Below are positions 1-8,504 of a stretch of DNA of 64,000 bases, in pieces. The stretch's first letter is position 1; every line of letters begins with the position of its first letter. Source of the stretch: Streptomyces cellulosae. GTDB lineage: Bacteria; Actinomycetota; Actinomycetes; Streptomycetales; Streptomycetaceae. The notes beneath the pieces were generated by a model. That model was not told the origin of the DNA. It saw only the letters and a program-made list of their open reading frames with translations, and searched no databases. Made by a program: the position numbers and the translations under genes. The stretch is from the NCBI GenBank assembly GCA_014655195.1, contig BNBH01000006.1, positions 180,095 through 244,094 of the forward strand. Direction: 5' to 3'.

Positions 1-245
1 ACGGCGGCGAAGCCGAGGATGAACAGGGCGGTGCCCAGCATGGCGCGGCCCCGGGCCCGGCCGCCCGGGGTGTTCTGGGCCTCGTGGGCGTCGGCGGCGG
101 TCATGCCGGTGGTGTACGAGAGGTAGCCCGGAACCAGAGGCAGGCAGCACGGGGAGGCGACGGTGATCGCGCCTGCGGCGAGCGCGATGGGCGCGGCCAG
201 GAACAGGGATCCGGAGCCGACCACCTGGCTGATATCGACGGACAA
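1..245 (-). CDS. ccdA: CcdA-type thiol:disulfide transporter (N-terminal part, runs off left edge)
   Basis: Reading leftward from a TTG codon at 245, the frame stays open to base 1 (81 codons). A GAAAGG ribosome site at 258-253 sits 7 bases before the TTG and decides the start. The peptide begins with a short hydrophilic lead, then a membrane segment carrying ASPCCLPLVPGYLSY, the paired-cysteine signature of the CcdA/DsbD transmembrane family, which moves electrons across the membrane to extracytoplasmic thiol proteins. The family is usually about 220-280 residues, so roughly two thirds lie outside the window. It is divergent from the operon starting at 413 and shares its control region. Family assignment is firm; the exact substrate is unknown. 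Confidence 0.75.
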   Translation of the reverse strand, partial: MSVDISQVVGSGSLFLAAPIALAAGAITVASPCCLPLVPGYLSYTTGMTAADAHEAQNTPGGRARGRAMLGTALFILGFAA

Positions 246-335
246 GAAGCTGCCTTTCGGTGGGGTGCGGGCCCGGCCGCATCGGATGCCGCCGCCAGGG
301 CCGGTCGGGGGTAGCAGGTCGACAGCACCCTATCT

Positions 336-366
336 CCTAGGTACCTTAGGTCCGAAGCTGCATAGG
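336..366. promoter_or_regulatory. Candidate BlaI-type operator pair in the divergent ccdA promoter
   Basis: CCTAG-GTACC-TTAGG (336-350) is an interrupted inverted repeat. A weaker copy, CCGAA-GCTGC-ATAGG, follows at 352-366. The same 5-5-5 layout recurs before the ZIP-like gene (4617), sco1 (32293), a small membrane gene (36231) and blaI (37668). It lies 47-77 bases before the 413 start and about 91 bases before the 245 start. Assignment to BlaI is inference from the shared motif and the blaI gene in the window. Confidence 0.5.
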
Positions 367-412
367 TTTTCGCGGGCGCCTCGGCCTGTGACCTGCCGGA
401 AAGGGCCTGCGG

Positions 413-1423
413 ATGGGCGAGCTGTTGTTCGGGACGACGCTGCTGGCGTCGTTCCTCGGCGGAATGGTGGCGCTGCTGGCGCCGTGCTGCATCTCGGTGA
501 TGCTGCCGGCGTACTTCGCCACCGGCTTCCGCTCCCGCGGCCGCGTGGTGGCGGGCACCCTGGCCTTCGGCGCCGGCGTGGCCACCATCATCGTCCCCAT
601 CGGACTGGGCGCCACCGCCCTGTCCTCCGTGTTCCAGCGATACCACCTGTGGATCTATCTGACCGGTGGGCTGCTCATGCTGGCCGGCGGTCTCGCCGTG
701 CTCGCGGGATGGAAGCCGAAGCTGCCGATGCCGTCCGGGGGCACCCCGCGGCAGGGCGGCGGCTTCAAGGCCGCCTACGGGCTCGGAGCGTTCTCCGGCA
801 TCGCCAGCGCGTGCTGCGCGCCGGTGCTGGCCGGGGTCGTGGTGCTGTCCGGTGCCAGCGGTTCCTTCCTGGCGGCGCTCGGCGTCGCGCTGATCTACGT
901 CCTGGGCATGGTCGCCCCGCTCGTGATCATCGCCCTGGCCTGGGAGCGCGGGCACCGCGGCCCGGCACGGCTGCTCGAAGGGCGCCGGGTGCCGCTGCGG
1001 CTCGGAGCCTGGCGGCGCCGCGTCCCGTTGGGTGACCTGCTCGCCGGCGGCCTGCTGGTCGCCATGGGCGTACTGACAGCGGCGCTCGCCTTCACCGGAT
1101 CGGACATGTCCGCCTCGGGCTGGCGGGCCCGGCTCGCCGCCGACCTCGACCACTTCGCCTCCCGGATCACCGACGCCCTGTCCTGGGTGCCCGGCTGGGC
1201 GGTGGCCCTGGCGGCTGCCGTGGCTGTGGCGCTGCTGATCCGCCGCGCACTGCGGCCCGCCACACAGGCCGGGGCCGAGCCCGTCGGCGCCGACGACCCC
1301 GACCCGACCGCACCCGCCGCCTGCTGCACCGGGCCCGCAGCCGATCCCGGCTCACTCACCGCAGCTTCCGCCGCCGACGCCGACCGCACCACCCCCATGG
1401 AGGCCCCCACCGATGGCCGCTGA
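413..1423 (+). CDS. DsbD/CcdA-like multi-pass membrane protein
   Basis: This 336-residue membrane protein starts with a hydrophobic stretch containing LLAPCCISVMLPAYF and repeats the theme near residue 137 with SACCAPVLAG. Two Cys-Cys pairs in pseudo-symmetric membrane segments are typical of DsbD/CcdA-type proteins that pass reducing equivalents across the membrane. The last 100 residues hold another hydrophobic segment and a tail rich in Ala, Pro and Asp with a CC pair (AACCTG), which could bind metal. A GGAAAGGG ribosome site precedes the ATG. It heads a tightly packed operon of redoxins (to 3603), so a role in extracytoplasmic thiol reduction is likely. Substrate and metal link are inferred. 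Confidence 0.7.
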   Translation: MGELLFGTTLLASFLGGMVALLAPCCISVMLPAYFATGFRSRGRVVAGTLAFGAGVATIIVPIGLGATALSSVFQRYHLWIYLTGGLLMLAGGLAVLAGWKPKLPMPSGGTPRQGGGFKAAYGLGAFSGIASACCAPVLAGVVVLSGASGSFLAALGVALIYVLGMVAPLVIIALAWERGHRGPARLLEGRRVPLRLGAWRRRVPLGDLLAGGLLVAMGVLTAALAFTGSDMSASGWRARLAADLDHFASRITDALSWVPGWAVALAAAVAVALLIRRALRPATQAGAEPVGADDPDPTAPAACCTGPAADPGSLTAASAADADRTTPMEAPTDGR

Positions 1424-2114
1424 CACCCAGCACACACCCAAGCCCGGCAGCAAGGCCGCCCGCCGTGAGAAGGCCAAGCAACAGCGCGAGGCCGAACAAC
1501 AGCGGGACCAACGCAACCGGCGGCTGCGCCGTACCGCCCTGGTCACCGCCGTCGTGGTCGCCGTCACCGGGGGGCTGTACCTGGTGTTCGACCAGTCCGA
1601 GCAGGCCGCGCAGAACGTCAGCTACGACGTCGGCAAGCCCGGCATCGGCAAGACCGCCCCCGACTTCACCCTGGCCTCCAGCACGGGCGGCCAGGAGAAG
1701 CTGTCCTCCCACCGCGGCGAGACCGTGTTGCTGTACTTCCACGAAGGGGGAGGCTGCCAGCCGTGCTGGGACCAGATCGTCGATCTGGACAAGGCGTGGA
1801 AGAAGGTGGAGGGCCTCGGCGTCGACACCATGCTCTCCATCACCACCGACCCGGCCGACCTGACCAAGCGCAAGGTCGGCGACGAGGGCATCAAGTCCCC
1901 GGTGCTCTCGGATCCCGGCCTGAAGGTCTCCAAGGAGTACACCACCAACGAGTACGGGATGATGGGCGGTTCGACGAACGGCCACAGCTTCATCCTGGTC
2001 GGCCCCGACGGGAAGATCCAGTGGCGCGCGGACTACGGCGGCGCCCCCGACTACACCATGTACGTCAAGGTCGACAAGCTCCTGGCCGACCTGAAGGCGG
2101 GGCGACAGGCATGA
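1413..2114 (+). CDS. Membrane-anchored AhpC/TSA-like redoxin
   Basis: 233 residues. A charged, Lys/Arg/Gln-rich cytoplasmic lead (residues 1-40) precedes one transmembrane helix (about 42-60). An AhpC/TSA-type thioredoxin fold follows, beginning IGKTAPDFTLASS. The expected redox site is GGCQPCWDQ (CxxC). The NGHSFILVGPDGKI stretch fits the C-terminal strands of the fold. It overlaps the end of the upstream DsbD-like gene by 11 bases and its stop overlaps the next start, so translation is coupled. It probably receives electrons from the membrane protein and reduces external disulfides or peroxides. The family is clear; the specific substrate is not. Confidence 0.75.
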   Translation: MAADTQHTPKPGSKAARREKAKQQREAEQQRDQRNRRLRRTALVTAVVVAVTGGLYLVFDQSEQAAQNVSYDVGKPGIGKTAPDFTLASSTGGQEKLSSHRGETVLLYFHEGGGCQPCWDQIVDLDKAWKKVEGLGVDTMLSITTDPADLTKRKVGDEGIKSPVLSDPGLKVSKEYTTNEYGMMGGSTNGHSFILVGPDGKIQWRADYGGAPDYTMYVKVDKLLADLKAGRQA

Positions 2115-2404
2115 CCGACTCGACCGTCCGGCACCGGATCACGCTGCTCACCCAGGCCGACTGCGCCTTCTGCGAGCACGCCAAGACCGTCCTGGCCAAA
2201 GTCGGCGCCGACCACCCCCTCGACATCACCGAGATCGACCTGACCAGCGAGGAAGGCCGGCGCCTCGGAGCCGAGGCCGGGGTGCTCTTCGCCCCCGGCA
2301 TCCTCCTTGACGGCGAACCGTTCTCGTACGGCCGCCTCTCCGAGCGCCGCCTGCGCCGCACCCTGAAGGCAGCGGCAACCCCCGCCCCCACCCCGAAGCA
2401 GTAG
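2111..2404 (+). CDS. Glutaredoxin-like protein
   Basis: The protein has 97 residues, with an ATG overlapping the upstream TGA (ATGA). A glutaredoxin-like fold is indicated by the N-terminal strand ITLLTQADCAFCEHAK carrying a CxxC site, followed by EIDLTSEEG and a LFAPGILLDG segment where glutaredoxins have the cis-Pro. There is no signal peptide, so it acts in the cytoplasm. Its place in a redoxin operon suggests it reduces glutaredoxin- or mycoredoxin-type disulfides. It is shorter and less conserved than classical mycoredoxin (CxxC within CGYC), so the precise partner is open. Confidence 0.7.
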   Translation: MTDSTVRHRITLLTQADCAFCEHAKTVLAKVGADHPLDITEIDLTSEEGRRLGAEAGVLFAPGILLDGEPFSYGRLSERRLRRTLKAAATPAPTPKQ

Positions 2405-2420
2405 CAAGAAGGAGACCGCG

Positions 2421-2669
2421 ATGGACGCGTTCTACTCACTGGCCGTACTGGCCTGCCCCGTCGGCATGGGCCTGATGATGTGGTTCATGATGAAGGGCAA
2501 CCGCCAGCAGAGCGGCGCCCAGGCCCCGCAGGACAAGACCGCGGGCTTTGCGGGATTCGACAAGGACCCGCGCCAGCCGGAGATCGACGCCCTGCGCAAC
2601 GAGATCGCCGGCCTGCGTGCCAAGGTCGACAGCCGGCCGGAGGCACCGGCCCAGGAGCGCACGCGATGA
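2421..2669 (+). CDS. Small membrane protein with ACPVGM motif and coiled-coil tail
   Basis: An 82-residue protein with one N-terminal transmembrane segment carrying LACPVGMGLMMWFMM, followed by a soluble tail that ends in a short coiled coil (EIDALRNEIAGLRAKV). A close relative lies at 23350-23613 (ACPVGMCLMMWLM plus coiled coil), and looser relatives at 2666 and 21843. A Cys, several Met and a Pro inside the membrane segment could bind a soft metal ion, but this is inference. AAGGAG lies upstream of the ATG at 2421. The gene overlaps the next by ATGA. I recognise no named family beyond a resemblance to DUF2933-like small proteins. Confidence 0.6.
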   Translation: MDAFYSLAVLACPVGMGLMMWFMMKGNRQQSGAQAPQDKTAGFAGFDKDPRQPEIDALRNEIAGLRAKVDSRPEAPAQERTR

Positions 2670-2974
2670 TCGACACCATCCTGCCGCCGCTGTTCGCCGC
2701 GGCGGCGATCACACTGACCTACGTGTTCTGCGTCCGGCCCGCGATGAAGGGCCGCGGCTGCCACATGATGCCGCAGCAGTCCCGGGCCGGGCAGGCGTCC
2801 TGCCACTCCACCACGGATTCCGGGAAGACCGCGCAGACCTCGATGCCCGACAGCACGGACGCGGAGATCAAGCGGCTGCGCGAGGAAGTCCAGCTGCTCC
2901 ATCACGAGCTGGACCTCCGCGCCGCCGAGCCCTCCACTGACGCGGTCCCGCTCCAGAAGGACGATTCACGCTGA
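2666..2974 (+). CDS. Small membrane protein with Cys/His/Met segment and coiled-coil tail
   Basis: 102 residues, starting at the ATG that overlaps the previous TGA. One transmembrane helix (about residues 5-22) is followed by FCVRPAMKGRGCHMMPQ and ASCHSTT, rich in Cys, His and Met. A heptad-like stretch (EIKRLREEVQLLHHELDL) follows. The architecture parallels the gene just upstream and the proteins at 21843 and 23350: a short membrane anchor, a potential soft-metal site and a coiled coil that may mediate oligomerisation. The function is unknown, but its position between redoxins suggests help in metal or thiol handling at the membrane. Confidence 0.6.
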   Translation: MIDTILPPLFAAAAITLTYVFCVRPAMKGRGCHMMPQQSRAGQASCHSTTDSGKTAQTSMPDSTDAEIKRLREEVQLLHHELDLRAAEPSTDAVPLQKDDSR

Positions 2975-2976
2975 AC

Positions 2977-3603
2977 ATGTCGGACATACGCCCGCGACGG
3001 TTCCCCACCGGCCCCCGCCCGGCGGGACCGTCGCGGCGTACCGCTGTCACCGGCCTGCTCGTCCTGGCCGTCGGCACCCTCACCGCCTGCGGCAGCACCC
3101 AGGACGAAGGCAACAGCGCCGAGGCTCTGGGGGCGGCGAAAGGCAGCTCCTCGCAGTATCTCCAACCCGGCAACCGCGCCCTCACCCCCACCCTCAAGGG
3201 CACCACCCTGGACGGCGAGCACGTGGACATCGCGTCGATGCGGGGCGACGTCGTCGTGATCAACGTCTGGGGCTCGTGGTGCGCCCCGTGCCGCAAGGAG
3301 GCCCCCGAACTCAGGAAACTCGCCGAGAAGACCGAGCCGCAGGGAGTGCGCTTCCTCGGCATCGACATCCGCGACAACAAGACCGCGGCGAAAGCCTTCG
3401 AGCGCAACTTCGGCATCACCTACCCCAGCATCTACGACCCCGACGGCCGCACCGTGACCGGCTTCAAGCAGCTGGCGCCCCGGGCCGTGCCCACCACCTA
3501 CGTCCTGGACAAGCAGGGCCGGGTGGCCGCCCTCTCTATCGGCCCCCTCACCTACCGGGACTTCCACCCCATCATCGAGGACGTCGCCCGCGAAAGGCCG
3601 TGA
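2977..3603 (+). CDS. TlpA/ResA-like thioredoxin lipoprotein
   Basis: 208 residues with a Tat/Sec-type lead, a hydrophobic segment and a lipobox LTAC near residue 38, so it is anchored outside the membrane. The mature domain has the TlpA/ResA signature VINVWGSWCAPCRKEAP (CxxC) and the PRAVPTTYVLDKQGRV cis-Pro region. Such proteins reduce disulfides, for example in apocytochrome c or copper-centre proteins, using electrons from CcdA/DsbD. That partner is encoded at both ends of this neighbourhood (1-245 and 413). It is the last gene of the 413-3603 operon, two bases after its neighbour. Confidence 0.85.
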   Translation: MSDIRPRRFPTGPRPAGPSRRTAVTGLLVLAVGTLTACGSTQDEGNSAEALGAAKGSSSQYLQPGNRALTPTLKGTTLDGEHVDIASMRGDVVVINVWGSWCAPCRKEAPELRKLAEKTEPQGVRFLGIDIRDNKTAAKAFERNFGITYPSIYDPDGRTVTGFKQLAPRAVPTTYVLDKQGRVAALSIGPLTYRDFHPIIEDVARERP

Positions 3604-3759
3604 CCGCGGTGGGGGCGATCGACCGCCGCACTGAACGAGCCATGCGCCTCTCGATCATTCACTCTGAAGTCCGGCGGGTCGCCGAGCACGGGATCACCGG
3701 AATGTGGACGGGCATCCCAGCGCCCTGCCCGCCACGTGGCCCCAGCCCCCCGGGGCGGG

Positions 3760-4518
3760 TCAGCCCGTCACCACGACCGAGACCGCGGTGACCGCGGTGA
3801 CCGCGGCCGCGACCAGTCCGGCCACGGCCGCCTCCGGGCCAAGGGGCCTGCCGCGAGGAGCCAGGTGCACGGCGACCCGCAGGCTGATCCAGGCGGCGTG
3901 GGCCAGCACCCCGGCGGCGAGCGCGACCAGCACGGGCTCGGCCGTGGCCGGGACAAGGCCGGCCGCGGCAACCCCGGCCACTGGCGAAAGGCACATCACC
4001 GCGAGCCAGACGACGCTGTACCGCCGCGGCTGGGCGTGCAGCAGCGCCCCGGCGGCAAGCCCCTCCGCCAGGGCGTGTACCGCAAGAGCCCCGGCCACCA
4101 CGACCGCCCCGCCCACAGTCAGGGCCGAGCCCTCCAGGAAACGATGGGCCCCCAGCGCGGCAGCGGCACCGGTACCGCCCGCCTTCTCCGGCTCGCACGG
4201 GCACCCCTTGCGTGCCACCAGCCCGGCGACGACGAAGGCGCCCACGGCCGTGCCGGGCACGGCCCACCAGGGCAGGTGCGCGCCCTGCGAGTCGGACCAC
4301 GCCTCGGGCAGCAGATGCAGGCCGGAGATCACCAGCAGCGCCGCGGCGGCGGCAAGCCAGGCCGCCCGCTGCCCGGACGCACGGCGCGCCAGCCATGCCC
4401 CCGTCAGGGTGGCCGCCGCCACCAGCACGAGGCCGCCGACCGTGGACTCGGCGACACCCGGGGACTCGGGGACGGACGGTCCATGGGCCAGCATTCCTGC
4501 GTGCTCTGCCAGTCGCAC
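3760..4518 (-). CDS. ZIP-family-like metal permease
   Basis: A 252-residue, highly hydrophobic protein with about seven to eight predicted membrane helices. Two helices carry His/Glu motifs typical of ZIP transporters: HALAEGLAAGALL and AHRFLEG. A loop with CPCEPEK could bind metal. I chose the GTG at 4518 because GGAGGGGAG (4532-4524) sits 5 bases upstream; an ATG at 4545 is possible but lacks such spacing. A CCTAA-N5-TTAGG repeat lies at 4617-4633, about 100 bases upstream, suggesting shared control with sco1 and blaI. ZIP proteins bring divalent metals into the cytoplasm; here zinc, iron or manganese is possible, or a diverged export role. Confidence 0.65.
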   Translation of the reverse strand: MRLAEHAGMLAHGPSVPESPGVAESTVGGLVLVAAATLTGAWLARRASGQRAAWLAAAAALLVISGLHLLPEAWSDSQGAHLPWWAVPGTAVGAFVVAGLVARKGCPCEPEKAGGTGAAAALGAHRFLEGSALTVGGAVVVAGALAVHALAEGLAAGALLHAQPRRYSVVWLAVMCLSPVAGVAAAGLVPATAEPVLVALAAGVLAHAAWISLRVAVHLAPRGRPLGPEAAVAGLVAAAVTAVTAVSVVVTG

Positions 4519-4616
4519 ACCTGCTCCCCTCCACACCGGCCCCATGGCCGCCCCGCCCGTCCGTTGCTGCGCGTGGTCGACCACTGACAGACGTGCCCTG
4601 CCCCACAGGCACGTAT

Positions 4617-4633
4617 CCCTAATCGACTTAGGG
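4617..4633. promoter_or_regulatory. Perfect inverted repeat, candidate BlaI-type operator
   Basis: CCCTAA-TCGAC-TTAGGG has 6-base arms and a 5-base centre, upstream of the ZIP-like gene reading left. It is the best-formed member of a set of five similar sites in the window. From 4519 to 4951 I see no gene other than this site. Confidence 0.55.
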
Positions 4634-4951
4634 GATTGAGGCGGGGGCGCGCCCGGGGGCGGCAAATGCCGAGGGCGCCGCGCCTGCGCACAACTGCGCC
4701 GGCTGCGCTGCCGGGCGGCCTGGTGGAGTCGGCGATGAGGCGCTCGGTGCCGGAGCGCGGGCGTCGGAACCGCCTGCCGCAGCTGGGGCGTGGGCAAGGC
4801 TGTGGAGCCGTCTGCGCGGGCGGAGCGGCTGTGGAAGAAGCGGTCGAAGATGCGGAGAGTTCGTCGGCGGGATGTCGGGGCCTGGTGTCGGCCACGGGCG
4901 CGTCAGCGACAGCGGTTGGCGTTCGCCGGAACGGTCACGGCGCGGCAAAGG

Positions 4952-5401
4952 TCACCCGGCGGAGCGGGGGACGGCTCCCTTCGCGGGGTGCGCGGTGTCG
5001 CCGGACTCGGTTTCCAGGATCCAGCAGACGTTGGCGCTGTCGTGGTCCGTGGGCTGGCCCTGCTCGGCGTGGGCGAGCAGGCTTTCCAGGTGGGCTTCGA
5101 GGGTGATGAGCTCGGCGATCTGGGCGCGTACGTTGTCCAGCCGCTCGCCCAGCAGGCGGCTGACGTGGTCGCACGGGCTTTCGCCGCGGTCGTGCACGGT
5201 CAGGACCTGCCGCACTTCCTGCAGGGACATGCCCGCGGCCTGGCAGCGGCGGATGAAGCGGAGCCGGTCCGCTGTCTCGGGCGCGTAGTCGCGGTGGCCG
5301 CCGGGGGTGCGGGTGGGGGGCGGCACGAGACCGGTGTCCTCGTAGAAGCGGATGGTCTTGGTGCTCATTCCTGTGAGCCTCGCCACTTCACCGATTTTCA
5401 T
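4952..5401 (-). CDS. MerR-family metal-responsive regulator (CueR/MerR-like)
   Basis: 149 residues starting at MKIGEVARLTG, the classic MerR helix-turn-helix, with TKTIRFYEDTGLV and PGGHRDY of the wing. GTGGAGGCACG precedes the ATG at 5401. A dimerisation helix follows. The first potential metal Cys is in SPCDHVSRLL (equivalent to MerR Cys82) and one more is near the C terminus in NVCWILE. The middle Cys of the MerR triad is missing. It is divergent from copZ-copA with its operator at 5413-5443, so copper(I) or another soft ion acting on copZ-copA is the simplest reading. The C-terminal tail does not match CueR exactly. Confidence 0.75.
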   Translation of the reverse strand: MKIGEVARLTGMSTKTIRFYEDTGLVPPPTRTPGGHRDYAPETADRLRFIRRCQAAGMSLQEVRQVLTVHDRGESPCDHVSRLLGERLDNVRAQIAELITLEAHLESLLAHAEQGQPTDHDSANVCWILETESGDTAHPAKGAVPRSAG

Positions 5402-5412
5402 CGTGCCTCCAC

Positions 5413-5443
5413 TTGAACTTCCAGTGCGCTGGAAGTGTAACGC
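5413..5443 (+). promoter_or_regulatory. MerR-type promoter with 19-base spacer and palindromic operator
   Basis: TTGAAC (5413-5418) and TAACGC (5438-5443) are separated by 19 bases, the overlong spacer typical of promoters twisted into shape by MerR-family activators. The spacer carries the near-perfect palindrome ACTTCCAG-TGCG-CTGGAAGT (5417-5436). It points to copZ and copA and overlaps the leader of the divergent MerR gene, so autoregulation is likely. Confidence 0.7.
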
Positions 5444-5518
5444 TCTACGTGTTCCAGGGAGCCCCTGGCAGCTGCGACCGCCCGCCCGGGCGGTCGTACC
5501 CGTAGCGAGGAGCGTTGA

Positions 5519-5731
5519 ATGAGCGAGACCACGTACACGGTGACCGGCATGACCTGCGACCACTGCGCCGACGCGATCACCAAGGAGATCAGCGACCTCC
5601 CCGGTGTCCAGCAGGTCAAGGTCGATGTCCCCTCCGGGCGTGTCACAGTGACCAGCGAGAGCCCGCTGGCCACGGAGGACGTCCGGGCCGCCGTGGTCGA
5701 GGCCGGCGAGTACGAACTGGTCTCCTCCTGA
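5519..5731 (+). CDS. copZ: Copper chaperone CopZ (HMA domain)
   Basis: A 70-residue single heavy-metal-associated domain with GMTCDHCADAI, the two-Cys metal site, and a ferredoxin-like fold ending EAGEYEL. GCGAGGAGCGTTGA precedes the ATG. CopZ proteins carry Cu(I) in the cytosol and hand it to the N-terminal domain of CopA. The neighbouring copA (6115) and the MerR-type promoter upstream support copper rather than mercury. A GC-rich hairpin follows at 5743-5760. Confidence 0.9.
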   Translation: MSETTYTVTGMTCDHCADAITKEISDLPGVQQVKVDVPSGRVTVTSESPLATEDVRAAVVEAGEYELVSS

Positions 5732-5742
5732 CGTTCGCCGGG

Positions 5743-5760
5743 GCCTGCGGTGCCGCAGGC
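5743..5760 (+). terminator. Short GC hairpin after copZ
   Basis: GCCTGCGG-TG-CCGCAGGC folds into an 8-base stem (realistically 6-7 pairs with a larger loop) 12 bases after the copZ stop, without a T run. It may attenuate read-through into copA. Apart from this hairpin and the palindrome and repeats listed next, the stretch 5732-6114 shows nothing recognisable. Confidence 0.35.
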
Positions 5761-6030
5761 GCGCCGCTCGGGTCGCCTTCCCCGCAGTGCCGCGAACGCG
5801 TGATGTACGGGGTGGGCCCCGTCACCGTGAGCGTGCCGCTGCCGGGTCGCGGCACCGGCCATGCGGGGCTCACCGGCCGCACAGTCCGCCACCGGCCCTG
5901 ACCCGCCTGTGGGGAGGGTTCTGACCGCCTGACCGGAGGGCCGGGTTCGCCGGGCCCACGGCTCTGCGAGCCCCGCGTATTCGGCCCGGCGGATGCCCCC
6001 GCCTCGCCGACCCACCGGTGTGTTCCGGGG

Positions 6031-6095
6031 GCCGGTTCATGAACCGGTCCGACCCGTCCCCGTATCCGGGCAACAGCCCGTCCCCGTATCCAGGC
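6031..6095. promoter_or_regulatory. 16-bp palindrome and tandem 20-mer before copA
   Basis: CCGGTTCATGAACCGG (6031-6046) is a perfect 16-base palindrome. It is followed by two 20-base direct copies of CCCGTCCCCGTATCCRGGCA (6052-6071 and 6076-6095, period 24). They end 20 bases before the copA start. Function is unknown; a regulator site or a structured leader are both possible. Confidence 0.35.
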
Positions 6096-6114
6096 ACAGA
6101 AAGACGAGCCTCGC

Positions 6115-8442
6115 ATGACAACCGCCGACACAGAGGCGACCGTCCGGCTGCCCGCGGTCGAACCGCCGGGCCCGGCCGAGCCGCAGCACACGGTCGATCT
6201 GTCCATCACCGGCATGACGTGCGCCTCGTGCGCGGCGCGGATCGAGCGGAAGCTGAACAAGCTGCCGGGTGTGAGCGCGTCGGTGAACTTCGCGACCGCC
6301 AACGCGCGGGTCGCCTACCCGGACGAGACGACGCCGCAAAAGCTCATCGAAGTCGTCAAGGCCACCGGGTACGGGGCCAGCCTCCCCGCCCCGCCCGCTG
6401 CCGATGCCGGAGCCACGGCCACCGGCGGTGGCGGGCCCGCGAGCGAGGAGGAGCGCCATGTGCGGGCGCTGCGGGACCGGCTGCTGGTCTCCGTGGCGCT
6501 GACGGTGCCGGTGGTGGTGCTGTCGATGGTGCCGCCCTTCCAGTTCAGGTTCTGGCAGTGGCTGGCCTTCGCACTGGCCTCCCCGGTGGCACTGTGGGGG
6601 GCCTGGCCGTTCCACCGCGCCGCCCTGCTGAACCTGCGCCACCGGGCGGCGACCATGGACACCCTGGTGTCGCTGGGCGTGCTGGCGGCCTGGCTGTGGA
6701 GCGTCTACGCGCTGTTCCTCGGCGGCGCGGGCGAGCCGGGCATGCGGATGACGTTCTCGCTCCTGCCCAATACCGAGCACACGGGCATGGCCGAGGTGTA
6801 CCTGGAGGTGGCCGCGGCACTGACCGCGTTCATCCTGGCCGGGCGCTACTTCGAGGCCCGCGCCCGCCGCCGGGCCGGGGAGGCGATCCGGGCCCTGATG
6901 GACCTGGGTGCCAAGGACGTCACCGTGCTGCGCGACGGCCGCGAGGTCCGCGTGCCGATCGACCAACTGGCGGTCGGCCAGGAGTTCGTCGTCCGGCCCG
7001 GGGAGAAGATCGCCACCGACGGGGTGGTGACCGAGGGCTCCTCCGCCGTGGACGAGTCGCTGCTGACCGGCGAGTCCCTGCCGGTGGAGGTCGGCCCCGG
7101 TGACGCGGTCACCGGCGCCACCGTCAACGCCGGCGGCCGGCTCGTCGTACGCGCCTCCCGGGTCGGGTCGGACACCAAGCTCGCCCAGATCGCGCGCCTG
7201 GTGGAGGAGGCCCAGACCGGCAAGGCCGAGGTGCAGCGGCTGGCCGACCAGATCTCGGCGATATTCGTGCCCATCGTCATCCTGCTGGCCGTCGAGACCC
7301 TGATCGCCTGGCTGTACCTGGGCTACCCCGCGGCCGTCGCGCTGACCGCGGCCGTGGCGGTACTCATCATCGCCTGCCCCTGCTCGCTGGGACTTGCCAC
7401 ACCGACCGCCCTGATGGTCGGCACCGGCCGCGGCGCCCAGCTCGGCCTACTCATCCGCGGCCCCGAGGTGCTGGAGTCCACGCGCAAGATTGACACGATC
7501 GTGCTGGACAAGACCGGCACCGTCACCGAGGGCCGGATGCGCCTGGCCGACGTCGTTCTCGCCGAGGGCGAGGACCGTGCGGAGGTGCTGCGCCTGGCAG
7601 GCGCGGTCGAGCACGCCAGTGAACACCCGATCGCCAAGGCGATCGCGGACGCCGCCGCCGAGGAGGACGGCGGGCTCGCCTCTGTCACGGACTTCGCCAA
7701 CCACGCGGGCCGCGGTGTCACCGGCACCGTCGAGGGGCGCGAGGTGATCGCGGGCCGCGCGAGTTGGCTGTCCGAGCAGTGGGACCTGGAGATTCCCGCG
7801 GCACTGGCCCACGCCCAGAAGAAGGCCGAGCACACCGGCCGTACGGTGGTCTTCGCCGCCTGGGAGGACAAGGTGCGGGCCGCCCTGGTGGTCGCCGACA
7901 CCGTCAAGCCCACCAGCGCGGCGGCGGTCGCCCAGTTCAAGGAGCTCGGCCTCACCCCGGTCCTGCTGACCGGCGACAACACCGCCGCGGCCGAACACGT
8001 CGCGGCCGAGGTCGGCATCACACAGGTCATCGCCGAGGTCCACCCCGAGGACAAGGTCGCCGAGGTCAAGCGGCTGCAGGCGGCGGGCAAGGTCGTGGCG
8101 ATGGTCGGCGACGGCGTCAACGACGCCGCCGCGCTCGCCCAGGCCGACCTGGGACTGGCGATGGGTACCGGCACCGACGCGGCGATCGCCGCCGCCGATC
8201 TCACCCTGGTCAAGGGTGACCTGCGCGGCGCTGCCGACGCCATCCGTCTCGCCCGCAGGACCCTGTCCACCATCAAGGGCAACCTCTTCTGGGCCTTCGT
8301 CTACAACGTCGCCGCCCTGCCGCTGGCCGCCTTCGGCCTGCTCAACCCGCTCATAGCGGGGGCCGCGATGGCCAGCTCCTCGGTCTTCGTCGTCACCAAC
8401 AGCCTGCGGCTGCGCCGCTTCCAGCCGGCCAACCGGACGTAA
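6115..8442 (+). CDS. copA: Copper-exporting P1B-type ATPase CopA
   Basis: 775 residues. An N-terminal HMA domain carries GMTCASC (Cys36, Cys39). Next come paired membrane helices, the TGES actuator motif (LLTGESLPV), the CPC ion site (Cys421-Pro-Cys423, [10 protein letters not shown]), the phosphorylated Asp465 in DKTGT, the HP locus (SEHPIAKAI) and [16 protein letters not shown]. The last two helices contain YN and MASSS, matching P1B-1 (Cu+) transporters. The protein pumps Cu(I) from the cytoplasm. It lies behind copZ and the MerR-type promoter, and ahead of the Met-rich protein gene, in the same direction. A second, cupredoxin-fused copper ATPase is at 16691. Confidence 0.93.
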   Translation: MTTADTEATVRLPAVEPPGPAEPQHTVDLSITGMTCASCAARIERKLNKLPGVSASVNFATANARVAYPDETTPQKLIEVVKATGYGASLPAPPAADAGATATGGGGPASEEERHVRALRDRLLVSVALTVPVVVLSMVPPFQFRFWQWLAFALASPVALWGAWPFHRAALLNLRHRAATMDTLVSLGVLAAWLWSVYALFLGGAGEPGMRMTFSLLPNTEHTGMAEVYLEVAAALTAFILAGRYFEARARRRAGEAIRALMDLGAKDVTVLRDGREVRVPIDQLAVGQEFVVRPGEKIATDGVVTEGSSAVDESLLTGESLPVEVGPGDAVTGATVNAGGRLVVRASRVGSDTKLAQIARLVEEAQTGKAEVQRLADQISAIFVPIVILLAVETLIAWLYLGYPAAVALTAAVAVLIIACPCSLGLATPTALMVGTGRGAQLGLLIRGPEVLESTRKIDTIVLDKTGTVTEGRMRLADVVLAEGEDRAEVLRLAGAVEHASEHPIAKAIADAAAEEDGGLASVTDFANHAGRGVTGTVEGREVIAGRASWLSEQWDLEIPAALAHAQKKAEHTGRTVVFAAWEDKVRAALVVADTVKPTSAAAVAQFKELGLTPVLLTGDNTAAAEHVAAEVGITQVIAEVHPEDKVAEVKRLQAAGKVVAMVGDGVNDAAALAQADLGLAMGTGTDAAIAAADLTLVKGDLRGAADAIRLARRTLSTIKGNLFWAFVYNVAALPLAAFGLLNPLIAGAAMASSSVFVVTNSLRLRRFQPANRT

Positions 8443-8504
8443 CCGTTCCCCTGAGCCGCGCCCGCGCCATCACGCTCATACCCACCGAAAGTAAGGACAC
8501 CCTC

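Noticed and set aside
101..1153. Long open frame on the minus strand over the DsbD-like gene
   Set aside because: Composition (runs of Gln, His, Arg, Gly) is typical of an antisense shadow in GC-rich DNA; the plus-strand gene and the CcdA start explain the region.
3604..3759. Short plus-strand ORF starting MRLSIIHSEVRRVAEHG
   Set aside because: Fewer than 25 plausible residues before low-complexity Pro/Arg; no family.
4790..5416. Plus-strand frame opposite the MerR gene
   Set aside because: The minus frame is a clear MerR protein; the plus frame has no motif.
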